Assembly (NCBI GenBank): GCA_036382515.1
Contig: DASVHQ010000236.1
Location: 1 to 29,195, forward strand
From: JADGRF01 sp036382515
GTDB lineage: Bacteria > Myxococcota_A > Polyangia > Polyangiales > JAFGIB01
DNA length: 29,195 nucleotides
Reading direction: 5' to 3'
Both the position numbers and the translations under genes were made by a program. The notes under the pieces are model-generated. The model was not told the origin of the DNA. It ran no database searches and was given only the letters and a program-made list of their open reading frames with translations. This document shows positions 7,760-16,329 of this stretch, in pieces. Position 1 is the stretch's first letter. Every line of letters begins with the position of its first letter.

Positions 7760-8375
7760 GGCGCGCTACGATAGCGCCTGCGGCTGTGACTGCCAGCTCA
7801 AAATGCCGGTGCTGGGTCAGCCAGACGGTGCTTCGAGGGGCGGTGGAGTGCGGTCGCGGGGCCGGTCGGCATGCAAGACTGTGCGTTCATCGCAACCTGC
7901 GAGGGCGTGCTGGGAGGGCGGGTCGCTCCCGGGCTCGGGAGAGTGTCCTCGGCACTACCGTAGCGGCTTCGCACGCAGCGCCCCGGGCCTGCGAAACGAG
8001 CCCGAGAGCGACCCGCCCTCCCAACACGCTCCAGTAGCGATGTCGGCGTGAGCGTGACCTAGTTGGCGTGAGCATCGGCAGCAGCTGAGCATCGGCAGCA
8101 GCTGAGCAACCGTGTCGTCAGCGTGAGACGACAACACTTGCTGCGACGCCGCGCCGCCTGCTCGCTCCGTCATGACATTGAAGCGCTTGGGGTCGGCAGG
8201 TCGCTCTGGGGCTCGTTTCGCAGGCCCGAGGCGCGTCGTGCGAAGCCGTGGCCGTCGTGCCGAGGACACTCTGCCGAGCCCGAGAGCGACCTGCCGACCC
8301 CAAGCGCCCCGGCAGCTTGCGATGAATGCTTAGCCTCAGCGAAGCGGGCGCTGCGGCCAGCGCGATCGGTAGGCC
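7760..8375. other. Intergenic region occupied mostly by hairpin doublet A
   Basis: Positions 7760-7880 should contain the cysQ promoter but show no clear signal. Positions 7881-8330 are the repeat element. The last 45 bp precede the 3' end of the minus-strand membrane-protein gene. Short open frames on both strands inside the repeat arise from its palindromic structure. Confidence 0.6.
7881..8330. repeat. Hairpin doublet element, copy A (full length, ~450 bp)
   Basis: The element consists of hairpin unit P1 (7905-8029), a spacer of about 150 bp, and unit P2 (8183-8307), which is P1 inverted. P1 arms pair at 31 of 33 positions and P2 arms at 32 of 33. P1 and P2 stems differ from each other at about seven positions, with matching changes on both arms. 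The outer ends TTCATCGCAACCTGC and GCAGCTTGCGATGAA are also inverted repeats. A 17-bp tandem duplication (8070-8103) lies in the spacer. No target-site duplication or coding sequence is apparent. Confidence 0.85.
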
Positions 8376-9896
8376 TCAGGCTGGCTCTGGATCCGTGCTG
8401 CTCGCAGCAGCCTCAGCAACGGCCGGGCCGTCGTCGCGGTCTTCCTTCGCTGGAAACAGACCGAGCACCAGCAGCACACCCAGTGCGATGGCGTTGCACG
8501 CAAAACCGATGCCCCAGCGACGTGCGTAGAGCTCGACCAGGTACTCCTTCGGCACGAACAGGAAAGCCATCACGAACACCGGAGCGAGCGCACGCAGGCT
8601 CACCTGGGGCCGGCGCATCACAGCGGTGAGAAAGATCGTGAAGGGTACCAAAAGGTGCACCAGCGTGTAGTCGAACGAAATAAACGGAAACGCCAGCATG
8701 GCCACGCACAGGCACAGCACTCGCTGATCGAAAGGCAGGCGCCGCAAACGCCACAGCATGCCGAGCGTGAGGACCAGGACCAGCCACGGGTACATCCGGC
8801 CCCACAACTCCAGGCCCGCTGTGGGGTGGCGGTTGTAGAGGTCGCAGAACAGCGTGCCCTTGATCAGGTTGAAGAAGGTGTGGTTGAAGCGCACGGAGTT
8901 GTCGTCGAACAGAAAGTACCTGTTGAAGCCCGACAGGTGCGACAGCAGCTCGTGCATGACCGTGCGCACGGGCGCGTGCAGGCAGAGCATGGTTCCGAGC
9001 GTGGCGGCCACCCCGGCTGCGATGCCGGTGGCAAGCGCTCGCCAGCGACGATCGAGCACGAAGAGCGCGAGGAAGATGGCGGGGAAGAGCTTGGCCGAGG
9101 CCGCAACTCCGAGCAGCACGGCGGCGAGGTGGAAGCGCTCGCGCCTGTAGGCGTAGATGGCGCTCGCGACGAGCATGAGCGGCACGCCCTCGGTGTTGCC
9201 ACGATCGACGAGCAAGCCGAGTGGGAAACAGCTGAAGAACAGCACGGTGAAGACCATCGAGAGCGGCAGCGCCGCGCTCCGGGTGCGGCGCACCGCGACC
9301 ACCGCGCCGGCGATCAGGAAGAGATGCAAGCTGGCGAGGTAGATGAAGAACGAGACGAAGTACGAGCCGTTGTAGAACGGCAAGAGCACGAGCAGCGCGC
9401 CCGGAAAGTACGAGAAGGCGCCGACGTGCTGCGACGGAACCGTGCGATCGACCACCATGGGCCAACGCCCCGCATACTGGTTGTAGGTGAAGTAGTCCAG
9501 ACCGAAGGCGTAGGGGTCGTGGCCGCGTAACATCTCGCGGACGTAGTGCCACACACCGAGGTAGTCGCTACCGACGGGGTTGAGCCGATCGTGCGTGGTG
9601 TTGTAGTTGCGGAAGTACGGCGAGGTCAGTGGCCAGCGATCCAGGCGCAGCTCACTGACGCCTCCGAGGCTGCCGTGCACGCTCACCGCACGCTGGACCA
9701 GATCGGAGCGCCCGAGCGCAGGCAACACCTGCTCCGTGACGAAGTCTCCGTAGTTGGCAAAGAAGAAATGGTAGCGCCAGGACCACAGGCTCCCGAGACC
9801 GAGCACCACGACGAGCAACAAGGCGATTCGGTCGGCCCCCGGCTTGCGTGGGCGTGACCAGCTTTCTCGTGCTCGTTCGAACAGGCTCGTGAACAT
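8376..9896 (-). CDS. Multi-pass membrane protein, GT-C / DUF2029 (GT87-like) glycosyltransferase family
   Basis: The 506-residue protein has about ten hydrophobic segments separated by short charged loops and a soluble N-terminal ~30 residues. After the first membrane helix there is a large extracytoplasmic segment (residues ~50-130) rich in aromatic and acidic residues, then RGHDPYAFG and later GNTEGVPLMLVA and SAKLFPAIFLALFVLDRRWRA. This layout matches DUF2029/GT87 polyprenol-phosphate-sugar-dependent transferases; substrate and acceptor are unknown. ATG 9894-9896 is chosen because it precedes the first hydrophobic helix and has a modest AGGGA upstream. The frame is open further 5' (ATG at 10139), but that extension is low-complexity with a Cys cluster and is probably untranslated. 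Confidence 0.65.
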   Translation of the reverse strand: MFTSLFERARESWSRPRKPGADRIALLLVVVLGLGSLWSWRYHFFFANYGDFVTEQVLPALGRSDLVQRAVSVHGSLGGVSELRLDRWPLTSPYFRNYNTTHDRLNPVGSDYLGVWHYVREMLRGHDPYAFGLDYFTYNQYAGRWPMVVDRTVPSQHVGAFSYFPGALLVLLPFYNGSYFVSFFIYLASLHLFLIAGAVVAVRRTRSAALPLSMVFTVLFFSCFPLGLLVDRGNTEGVPLMLVASAIYAYRRERFHLAAVLLGVAASAKLFPAIFLALFVLDRRWRALATGIAAGVAATLGTMLCLHAPVRTVMHELLSHLSGFNRYFLFDDNSVRFNHTFFNLIKGTLFCDLYNRHPTAGLELWGRMYPWLVLVLTLGMLWRLRRLPFDQRVLCLCVAMLAFPFISFDYTLVHLLVPFTIFLTAVMRRPQVSLRALAPVFVMAFLFVPKEYLVELYARRWGIGFACNAIALGVLLVLGLFPAKEDRDDGPAVAEAAASSTDPEPA

Positions 9897-10521
9897 CAGA
9901 AGATCCCTGAGAGCGGCGGCAGTATTCGCGCAACCCGGCGCGAGAGCAACTGCCTGCGTTGCGCGACGCGCGAGCCGGCGCTCAGCGGATCCGATGGCGC
10001 CCCGCCCCTGCGTCGCAGGGCGGGGCCAGCACCGGCTCGCTCGTCGATGCCCCGAATACAGGGCCAACGCCGCGCAGCAGCAGCAGCACCACAGCAGCAC
10101 ACGTGGCGAAGTGCCGCTGGCCTGCGGCGCGGCCACCACGCTCGACGCGCAACCGGCGCGGGCTTTCGGGGCCGAAGGCGCGGACGCGGGCGTGCCTGGC
10201 GACGCGGCTGCGGACGCGGACCGCGCGTCGGCTGCAGCCGACGGCTTGTGGTCGGGGTTGTGAAGCAGCCCTTCGACGCGAGCATCGCTGGCGCGCGCCC
10301 AGAGCGACTGTCAGCAGTGCGAGACTCGTGCACCGCGTGCGCGTGACCATGCCCATGCGCCTCTGCCCGCCCATGCTCGGTGCCACTGGCGCTGTACATT
10401 AAGCACCGTGCTGCCCCGCGCCAGGCGCGCGGCCGGTCGCGGGCGCCGCCGTGGGCGGCATGCAAAACCACACGCCAATCGAGCGGCGCAGCGACGCAAC
10501 CCGGTGCATACTGCGAGCGTC
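9897..10521. other. 625-bp intergenic region without a confident gene
   Basis: This divergent region should hold promoters for the membrane-protein gene and the hemolysin III-family gene, but none stands out. A GCAGCAGCAGCAG run lies near 10074. The minus frame continuous with the glycosyltransferase gene stays open to about 10310 and reads Ala/Ser/Pro-rich, then five cysteines in a row, which could be a decayed gene or chance at high GC. No member of the hairpin repeat family is present. Confidence 0.4.
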
Positions 10522-11190
10522 ATGCAACCTGGCTTGAGCAAGGACGGCAGCGTCCACGTCACCGACGAGCACTACAACACGTGGATCTCGGCCGTGGGCG
10601 CCGTGCTCACGCTGTTCGGTGTCGCGCACTTGCTCTGGCGTTCCTACACGATGGGCAGCTCACTGCGTGTCGTCAGCTTCGCCGTCTACGGTGTGGGCGT
10701 GCTGAGCGTGTTCGTCACCAGCGCCCTGCACCACGGCGTCGACGGCTCGCCCAGAACCAACTACATCCTGCGGCAGCTCGACTACTGCGCGATCTTCCTG
10801 ATGATCGCCGGCACGTTCACGCCCTTCTGCCTCTTGCTGGTCAAGGGCAGCCTCGGCACCAACACGCTCACATTGATCTGGGCGCTCGCGGCGGCGGGCA
10901 TCGCTTCCAAGGCGTTCTTTCCGGGCCTACCGCGCTGGGCGATGGTTGCGGTGACGATCGCCATGGGCTGGCTCGGCGTCGTGCTCATCAAGCCTGTCTA
11001 CGAAGCGATCCATACTGCGGGGATCGTCGGCCTGCTCGTGGGCGGCCTGTTCTTCACGGTGGGTGGAATCATCTTCGGTCTGGAGAAACCCAACCCCGTG
11101 CCCGGCAAGTTCGGCTTCCACGAGATCTGGCATTGCTGCGTGGTCGCGGGCGCAGCGAGTCACTTCGCCGTCATGTACCTGTGTCTGTGA
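10522..11190 (+). CDS. Hemolysin III / PAQR-family membrane protein
   Basis: The 222-residue protein has about seven hydrophobic segments and the family histidines: SALHHG in the first third and FHEIWHCCVVAGAASHF near the C-terminus. In the PAQR/HlyIII superfamily these bind a metal, suggesting a membrane hydrolase-like activity. Bacterial members are often annotated as hemolysin III or YqfA, though most have no shown haemolytic role. ATG 10522 gives the usual family length; a longer Arg-rich frame start (10408) was rejected. The TGA at 11188-11190 is followed in the same frame by a beta-propeller fragment. The HlyIII part itself appears complete. Confidence 0.85.
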   Translation: MQPGLSKDGSVHVTDEHYNTWISAVGAVLTLFGVAHLLWRSYTMGSSLRVVSFAVYGVGVLSVFVTSALHHGVDGSPRTNYILRQLDYCAIFLMIAGTFTPFCLLLVKGSLGTNTLTLIWALAAAGIASKAFFPGLPRWAMVAVTIAMGWLGVVLIKPVYEAIHTAGIVGLLVGGLFFTVGGIIFGLEKPNPVPGKFGFHEIWHCCVVAGAASHFAVMYLCL

Positions 11191-11616
11191 GGTGCCGGCA
11201 ACCTGCGCGCGATCTCGGTGGACACGGGTTCGGTCACGCACGCTGCGATCGCCGTCGGCGCGGTGCCCGCGTGGGTCACGATCTCGCCCGACGGCTCCAA
11301 GGTGTTCACGCTCAACTTCCTCTCCGACAACGTCTCGGTCGTGGACACGGCGAGCTGGCAGCTGCTCGCCACGGTGCCCACGGAAACCGGCAGCCAGGGC
11401 ATCATCGGCAACGTGACGCCGGACAACGCCAAGCTCTACGTGACCAACCTGGGCAGGCACGAGCTGATCGCGATCGACACCACGTACCTGCTCACCGGCA
11501 AGCTCACGCCGCATGGCAACGGTCAGCTCAGCGTGTTCGACACGCTGAGCGGCAAGCTCGTCGGCAAGAAGATCGCGCTCGGGCCCGGCCCCACGAGCGT
11601 GGTGGTCCTGCCGTAG
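11191..11616 (+). pseudogene. YVTN/YncE-like beta-propeller C-terminal remnant
   Basis: Directly after the hlyIII stop codon, in the same frame, the sequence encodes 141 codons ending at TAG. Repeated blade motifs are visible: AWVTISPDGSKVFTLN followed by NVSVVDTAS, then GNVTPDNAKLYVTN and LIAIDT, and finally QLSVFDTLSGKLVG. These match lactonase/YVTN-type seven-bladed propellers, but only the last two or three blades are present and there is no signal peptide or ribosome-binding site. GTG 11218 could start a short protein, but this is most likely the tail of a gene whose front was deleted. Confidence 0.7.
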
Positions 11617-11662
11617 CGCGCGCTGCGCGTCGCCCCACCACGCCCGCAGCCGTCAGCGGCGC

Positions 11663-12436
11663 TCACACATACGGGCCGCAGTGGCCTGCCGACATGAAGC
11701 AGGTGTACTGGTTGCTGTCCGGGCACTGTGCGGGTGCAGTACACGCGCACGTGTCGATCGAAACGCACGAGCCGTAGCAGCTGCCCGACACACTGGGCAC
11801 CTGGCCGGCGGGACAGCTGGGCTGCACGATCTTGCAGAGCACGTTGCGTGGGTCACAGTCGTTCGAGGCAGCTGCACACGCACCACTGTGAGCGACGCTC
11901 GTGCCCGCACCGTTCGCGGCGCAGGCGTTGTCGTACGTCGTGCCATCGCAGCCGCAGACTGGCATGTAGATCAAGGTGCACACGTTGGGCTTGGCCTTGC
12001 ATTGCCCGCCGCCATCAGCAGCACCGCAGCTGCTGCCCGCGGCGTAGTCGCAGAACTGGTCCGCGCTGCACGGCACAGACCCGCGACTGCCGCAGCGGGT
12101 CGTGGCACCGACGCCAGCAGCGCCCGTGCCTGCGCCGCCCGTGGAACCCGCCATGCTGCCCGCAGCGCCGCCGCCAGCTGCAGCGCCACCGCCCGCCACG
12201 CCGCCACTGCCGGAAGCGCCGCCGCCGCCGTCCGTGCCAGCGTTGGACGTCCCCGTGCCCAGGCTGCCTGCGCCGCCGCCGCTGGTGCCACCTTTGCCTG
12301 CCGCCATGGCGCCCGCGGCTGCGTTCGCGCCAGCGGCCCCTGCGCCAGCGTCCGCGCCGCCACCTTTGTGCTCACTGCAACCGAGCAGCGCGAGTGCGAG
12401 GCTCACGCCAAGACATTTCACGGTCGCGCTGTGCAT
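11663..12436 (-). CDS. Lipoprotein with Gly/Ala-rich linker and Kazal-type protease-inhibitor domain
   Basis: The 257-residue product begins with a lipoprotein signal ending LALLGC (Cys20), so it should be anchored in a membrane, probably the outer one. Residues ~24-112 are a Gly/Ala/Ser/Thr linker. The C-terminal half is Cys-rich. Residues 153-187 carry the Kazal pattern C-x7-C-x-C with PVCGCDGTTYDNAC and a closing Cys187; Kazal domains inhibit serine proteases by occupying the active site. Further Cys-rich segments lie on both sides. ATG 12434-12436 has GAGG about 8 nt upstream, favouring it over the longer frame start at 12961, which overlaps yaeQ. It is transcribed divergently from yaeQ. 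Confidence 0.85.
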   Translation of the reverse strand: MHSATVKCLGVSLALALLGCSEHKGGGADAGAGAAGANAAAGAMAAGKGGTSGGGAGSLGTGTSNAGTDGGGGASGSGGVAGGGAAAGGGAAGSMAGSTGGAGTGAAGVGATTRCGSRGSVPCSADQFCDYAAGSSCGAADGGGQCKAKPNVCTLIYMPVCGCDGTTYDNACAANGAGTSVAHSGACAAASNDCDPRNVLCKIVQPSCPAGQVPSVSGSCYGSCVSIDTCACTAPAQCPDSNQYTCFMSAGHCGPYV

Positions 12437-12592
12437 GATCACCTCGCGACGAGGTTTCCACAGCCGGACGCCGGCTACAAGCGCGCGCCGGCCTGCACAC
12501 TCGCGCAGAGCGAGCGATATCTTCAGCGTGACCCACGACGCACCCAACTCGTGCCTCGCCAAGCCGCGCAGCCAGTGCCAGACTCGCGGGCC

Positions 12593-13141
12593 ATGGCACT
12601 CGGCGCCACCTTGCACAACTTCCGCATCGCCCTGAGCGACAGCGACCGCGGCGTATACGAAACGCTCGATCTGCGGGTCGCGCGGCACCCCTCCGAAACG
12701 CTGCCGTACCTGCTCACGCGCGTGCTCGGGTATTGCCTGTTCTGGGAGCCGGACATCGCCTTCTCCAAGGGCCTGTCGACCACCGACGAGCCCGCCGTGT
12801 GGGTACGCGAGCTCGATGGACGCGTGAAGCTGTGGATCGACGTGGGACATCCGAACGCCGAGCGCCTGCACAAGGCGAGCAAGGCGTGCGAGCGCGTGGT
12901 CGTCTGCACCTACCAGGACCCCCGCGCGCTGCGTCGCGCGCTCGCGGGCGAACGCATCCATCGTGCAGAGGAGATCGAGCTCTTGTCATTCCCGCACGCG
13001 CTGCTGAGCGCACTCGAGGCCGAGCTCGCCAAGCGCGTCGACTGGGAAGTAGTCATCACCGGCGGTCAGCTCTACGTGAGCAGCGGTGGACGCACCCACG
13101 AAGGCGCGATCGAACGTGGGCCGCTCATGGCGGCGGAGTGA
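12593..13141 (+). CDS. yaeQ: YaeQ family protein
   Basis: The 182-residue protein matches E. coli YaeQ (181 residues) throughout. It starts MALGATLHNFRIALSDSDRG and carries the hallmark LARHPSET-like segment as VARHPSET, followed by FSKGLSTTDEPAVWVRE and LWIDVGHPNAERLHKA. YaeQ has a PD-(D/E)xK nuclease-like fold but no established function; links to transcription elongation have been suggested for the enterobacterial protein. ATG 12593 gives the family start exactly. A small membrane-protein gene follows after 9 bp and is probably co-transcribed. Confidence 0.93.
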   Translation: MALGATLHNFRIALSDSDRGVYETLDLRVARHPSETLPYLLTRVLGYCLFWEPDIAFSKGLSTTDEPAVWVRELDGRVKLWIDVGHPNAERLHKASKACERVVVCTYQDPRALRRALAGERIHRAEEIELLSFPHALLSALEAELAKRVDWEVVITGGQLYVSSGGRTHEGAIERGPLMAAE

Positions 13142-13150
13142 CGACCACGC

Positions 13151-13531
13151 ATGGCGCTCCGGCTCGAACGGCTGCTGCTGCGCGGCTACAGCGTCGTGTT
13201 CGGCTGCGCTGCCGTTTATCACCTGGTGTGTGCCGAAAGCGGTGATCGGTCCGCCGGCTCGTCGCCGCAGCGGCATGCGGCTTTCGTGCTGATCAACCTC
13301 GGGTTGGCCATTGGCATGCTGAAGCGACCGCGAGGCTTCGTGCTGGTCTTCGGCTTGCTCTGCCTGCAACAGCTCGTTAGCCACGGCGGCGATCTCTGGC
13401 GCACATTCCAGGAACACGGGCAGCTCGACTGGCTGTCCGCGCTGGTGATCTTAGCGCTACCTCTGGCCTGGTTGCTCTTGCTACGAGTCCAGCGTGCGGA
13501 AGATCGGGCCGTGTCGAGCGAGCAGCCGTAA
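13151..13531 (+). CDS. Small four-helix membrane protein of unknown function
   Basis: The 126-residue product has four likely membrane segments (about residues 12-27, 43-57, 62-76 and 94-112) joined by short loops, with a charged C-terminal tail. I do not recognise the family. The ATG is 9 bp after the yaeQ stop, so translational coupling or a shared transcript is likely. The hydrophobic pattern and same-strand spacing support a real gene. Confidence 0.65.
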   Translation: MALRLERLLLRGYSVVFGCAAVYHLVCAESGDRSAGSSPQRHAAFVLINLGLAIGMLKRPRGFVLVFGLLCLQQLVSHGGDLWRTFQEHGQLDWLSALVILALPLAWLLLLRVQRAEDRAVSSEQP

Positions 13532-13585
13532 CCCGCGTTTGCGTAGTGCACACCCGTTGCCTCGCGTCTGCCGGTCGCTCGTGAA

Positions 13586-14407
13586 TCAGGGCTTGTAACC
13601 CACACCAAACAGCGCCACGGGAGAGACCTCGAGCGGCCCCTCGCCCACGCGCTTGCGCAGGCTCTTGAGCACGGTCTGCGTGAAGCGATGCCACGCCGGC
13701 GTGGGCAGCTTGTTCTTGAGCAGGACCAGCGGCGCCATCGCGCGCAGGTTCGTTTGCCAGAACGCCTCGACCGACGGCACCGGCAAGGTGTGAGAGCGCT
13801 CGTGCACGACCACGTCGCGAAAGCCCGCCGCGCTCAGCTCGCGCTCCATCTCGACGGCCTCACCGAGCGGGGCCTTGCCCTGGCCAAACGGCAGATCGGG
13901 CAGGGCTTCGCGCACGCAGCGCATCAGCTCCGCCATCAGCGGCACGCGGTCATATGGCGCCCAGCTGGCGATCACCACCTTGGCGCCCGGCCGCAGCACG
14001 CGTAGCAGTTCTCGCAGACCGGCCGCGCGGTCCGGAAAGAAGATCAGCCCGAACATCGAGAAGCCCGCGTCGAAGCTGTTGTCGGCAAAGGGCAGCGCCT
14101 GGCCATCGCCGACCGTGGCCTGCACGTTGCGCACCCCGAGGTCGCGAGCGCGACGGCCCAGCTGCGCGATCATCGCTTCGGCGAAGTCGAGCGCGCGCAC
14201 CTCACGCACCGCGGGCGCGAGCTCGAGCGCCAGCGTGCCGGGGCCGGTGGCGACGTCGACCACGATGGCTTGCGGCCCGAGCGCCGCCAGCTCGATCGCA
14301 TCGTTGGCGAAGAGCTGAAATTGAAACAGCAGCTCGTGCACGTAACCGTCCGAAACCAGGTTCCAGGCATCCGGCGACGCCAGCGGACTCTGCGGGGGAT
14401 TGGACAT
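13586..14407 (-). CDS. Class I SAM-dependent methyltransferase
   Basis: The 273-residue protein has SAM-binding motif I as VVDVATGPGT at residues 49-58, an acidic strand-2 end (RALDFAEAMI), motif GDGQALPF near residue 100 and FPDRAAGLRELLRVLRPGA. This is the UbiE/Methyltransf_11 layout. The C-terminal ~100 residues, which usually determine the substrate, give no further hint. ATG 14405-14407 starts just before the SPDAWNLVSDGY segment common in this group. It lies 57 bp downstream of the DUF2845 gene on the same strand and may share its transcript. No cofactor-biosynthesis neighbours point to a substrate. Confidence 0.87.
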   Translation of the reverse strand: MSNPPQSPLASPDAWNLVSDGYVHELLFQFQLFANDAIELAALGPQAIVVDVATGPGTLALELAPAVREVRALDFAEAMIAQLGRRARDLGVRNVQATVGDGQALPFADNSFDAGFSMFGLIFFPDRAAGLRELLRVLRPGAKVVIASWAPYDRVPLMAELMRCVREALPDLPFGQGKAPLGEAVEMERELSAAGFRDVVVHERSHTLPVPSVEAFWQTNLRAMAPLVLLKNKLPTPAWHRFTQTVLKSLRKRVGEGPLEVSPVALFGVGYKP

Positions 14408-14464
14408 CGAGCCATCGTAGGCAGGTTGTGGGCCGAGCGAAAGCGCACACCGCCGTGCAGCGCA

Positions 14465-14857
14465 CTAGGTCTGCTTGTGCCCGTAGCCGCCTACGCACAC
14501 GTCCATCAGCTTGCCCTGCTCGAAGGTGAGGTACTGGATGAAGCGGTCCGGCCCGAAGTCGTAGGTCCACTCGTCGATCGACACCTCGATGCTGTCGTCG
14601 ACCAGCGCCGGGCAACGGCCGACGCCAGCGCCCACCCGGCACAGCACCGTGCCCGGCCGACGCACCATGCGCACCTGCGTGCGATGCTCGACCCAGTCGG
14701 GCACACCACAGATCGACTGCACCTGGTAGGCGGAATCACCGAGCGAGACCAGGCGATCGTGGCAGCTCAGCGCATCATCGGCATGCGCGCGCGGTGCGAG
14801 CAGCAAAACGCCACAGGCGAGCGCGAAAGTCCCAACGACGTGGCGGCGCGAGTCCAT
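14465..14857 (-). CDS. Secreted DUF2845 domain protein
   Basis: The 130-residue product has a cleavable signal peptide (hydrophobic run FALACGVLLLA, cleavage probably after PRAHA). The mature part has the DUF2845 features: a conserved Cys near its start (SCHDRLVSLGDSAYQV), SICGVPDW, and the C-terminal YDFGPDRFIQYLTFEQGKL followed by a GGYG turn. The family is periplasmic or secreted and of unknown function. ATG 14855-14857 is chosen over the frame start at 14893 because GGAGG sits 7 nt upstream and the signal peptide then begins normally. Confidence 0.82.
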   Translation of the reverse strand: MDSRRHVVGTFALACGVLLLAPRAHADDALSCHDRLVSLGDSAYQVQSICGVPDWVEHRTQVRMVRRPGTVLCRVGAGVGRCPALVDDSIEVSIDEWTYDFGPDRFIQYLTFEQGKLMDVCVGGYGHKQT

Positions 14858-15043
14858 GGTCGACCTCCGGGTGAAGACATCCCGGAGCGACAACCCACGG
14901 GGGCGGCGCGTTATTCAGGGCTGCGAGCGCAGCGGCTCTGGGTGGTCTGACCGATAGCTGCTCGACGCGTGTTCGACGCGTACTCGACCCTGCTCCGCTC
15001 GCCGGTTGCTGCCTCGTACGGGCACGCCAATCGACGCACTGTC

Positions 15044-15697
15044 TCAGCGCTGTGAAGCCTTCGAAAAACCCACCACCTGGAGGCCGAACGACCCTGCCAG
15101 CGCCACGGCCGCGTCGAGTGGAATGCTCGCACCGCGCAGCTTATTGCGCGCGGGGTCGAGCAGGAGATCGCGGCAACCGGCGAAGCTGGCTCGCTCCAGG
15201 TTGCAGCTGTCGAAGCGCGCTCCGGCGAGCTGACATTCGTCGAACACGGCCGCGACGAGCTCGCTGCGCTCGAAGCTGGCTTCCACCAGCACGCAGCGAG
15301 TGAAGCGAGTCTTGTGCGCCGTGAGCGAGACGAACGTGGCGTAGCTCAGGTTGCAGTCGACGAAGCTCATGTCGGGGTGCTCGGAGACCTTGCTCCAGTC
15401 GAAGCCGAGCAGCTTGCAGCGCCGGAACTCCACGCCGCGCAGAGTCAGCTGCACGGGCGACAGGCGTGTCAGGTCGCAGTCCTCGAAGACGCAGTCTTCG
15501 AGCCGCACCGCGTTCCAGCGGCACTGCGCCAGCTTCAGGCTGCGGAAGGTGCAGTCGACGAATTCTTTCTTGGAGAGGTCGGCGCTGCCGAGATCGAGGC
15601 CGTCCCAGGTCTCTTGCTCGAACGACTGCCCGGTGAGGAGCTGCTCGATGGTCGCGCTCACGATCGGCAGCTTGTGGAGATCGGCGCCACGCGTCAA
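15044..15697 (-). CDS. Pentapeptide-repeat protein, Qnr/McbG-like group
   Basis: About 30 pentapeptide-like units with a central Leu/Phe form a right-handed beta-helix, visible as FVDCTFRSLKLAQCRW, LEDCVFEDCDLTRL, FVDCNLSYATFV and FDSCNLERASFAGC. The C-terminal DPARNKLRGASIPLDAAVAL tail resembles the group containing Qnr and McbG. Those proteins protect DNA gyrase, but resistance activity cannot be inferred from the fold alone. Length (217) is normal for the group. The start is uncertain: TTG 15697 is the longest, GTG 15661 is an alternative, and neither has a good ribosome-binding site. Repeat element B begins about 20 bp upstream and must contain or displace its promoter. Confidence 0.88.
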   Translation of the reverse strand: MTRGADLHKLPIVSATIEQLLTGQSFEQETWDGLDLGSADLSKKEFVDCTFRSLKLAQCRWNAVRLEDCVFEDCDLTRLSPVQLTLRGVEFRRCKLLGFDWSKVSEHPDMSFVDCNLSYATFVSLTAHKTRFTRCVLVEASFERSELVAAVFDECQLAGARFDSCNLERASFAGCRDLLLDPARNKLRGASIPLDAAVALAGSFGLQVVGFSKASQR

Positions 15698-15719
15698 GTT
15701 GGCCAGGTGCGCTGCACCT

Positions 15720-16160
15720 GTGCATCGATCACGACCTGCCGGGGCGTGCTGGGAGGGCGGGTCGCTTCCGGGCTCGGGAGAGTGTCCTCGGCGCTACGGC
15801 CGTAGCTTCGCACGACGTGCCTCGGGCCTGCGAAACGAGCCCGGGAGCTACCCCGCCCTGCCAACACGCTCCAGTAGCGATGTCGGCGTGAGCGTGACCA
15901 AGCTCGGCGCGAGCATCGGCCGCAGTCACTGCGAGCAACCGTATCGTCGGCATCAGACGACAACGCTTGCTGCGACGACGCGCCGCCTGCTCACTCAGCC
16001 ATGACATTGAAGCGCTTGGTGTCGGCAGGTCGCTCTCGGGCTCGTTTCGCAGGCCCAAGGCGCCGCTTGCGAAGCCGTGGCGGTAGTGCCGAGGACACTC
16101 TCCCGAGCCCGAGAGCGACCTGCCGACACCAAGCGCCCCGGCAGGTCGCGATGAATGTGT
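15720..16160. repeat. Hairpin doublet element, copy B (full length, ~441 bp)
   Basis: Same plan and orientation as copy A: P1 15744-15869, spacer, inverted P2 16012-16136. P2 arms pair perfectly over 33 positions, and where copies A and C have GGGGTCGG/CCGACCCC, copy B has GGTGTCGG/CCGACACC, a compensatory change. P1 arms are less perfect. Outer ends (CGACCTGCCGGGGCG and its near-complement ending in GATGAAT) are inverted. It fills the divergent gap between the pentapeptide-repeat gene and the serine hydrolase gene. About 170 bp after it contain no recognisable gene. Confidence 0.85.
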
Positions 16161-16329
16161 AGCCGCTGCACGCAATCGTGCTCGTCGCCTGCGCTCGGGT
16201 CGCAGTCGTGGTTCTTCGGGCAGGTGAAGCCGGCGTCGGACACGAGCGTGTGCAGCCCAGTTCGGAGCGCCCGAACGGCCCGAGGCCGTGCTATGCCGCG
16301 CCAGTAGCACGATGAAGTCGAGGATCCCG

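Noticed and set aside
10074..10110. GCAGCAGCAG run as a functional microsatellite
   Set aside because: Only a few imperfect units occur in GC-rich intergenic DNA; there is no evidence of function.
9897..10471. Long overlapping frames on both strands upstream of hlyIII
   Set aside because: They are low-complexity, Arg/Ala/Pro-rich and show no family resemblance or ribosome-binding site.
11681..12592. Long plus-strand extension of the yaeQ frame
   Set aside because: It is antisense to the Kazal lipoprotein gene, and YaeQ homology begins precisely at ATG 12593.
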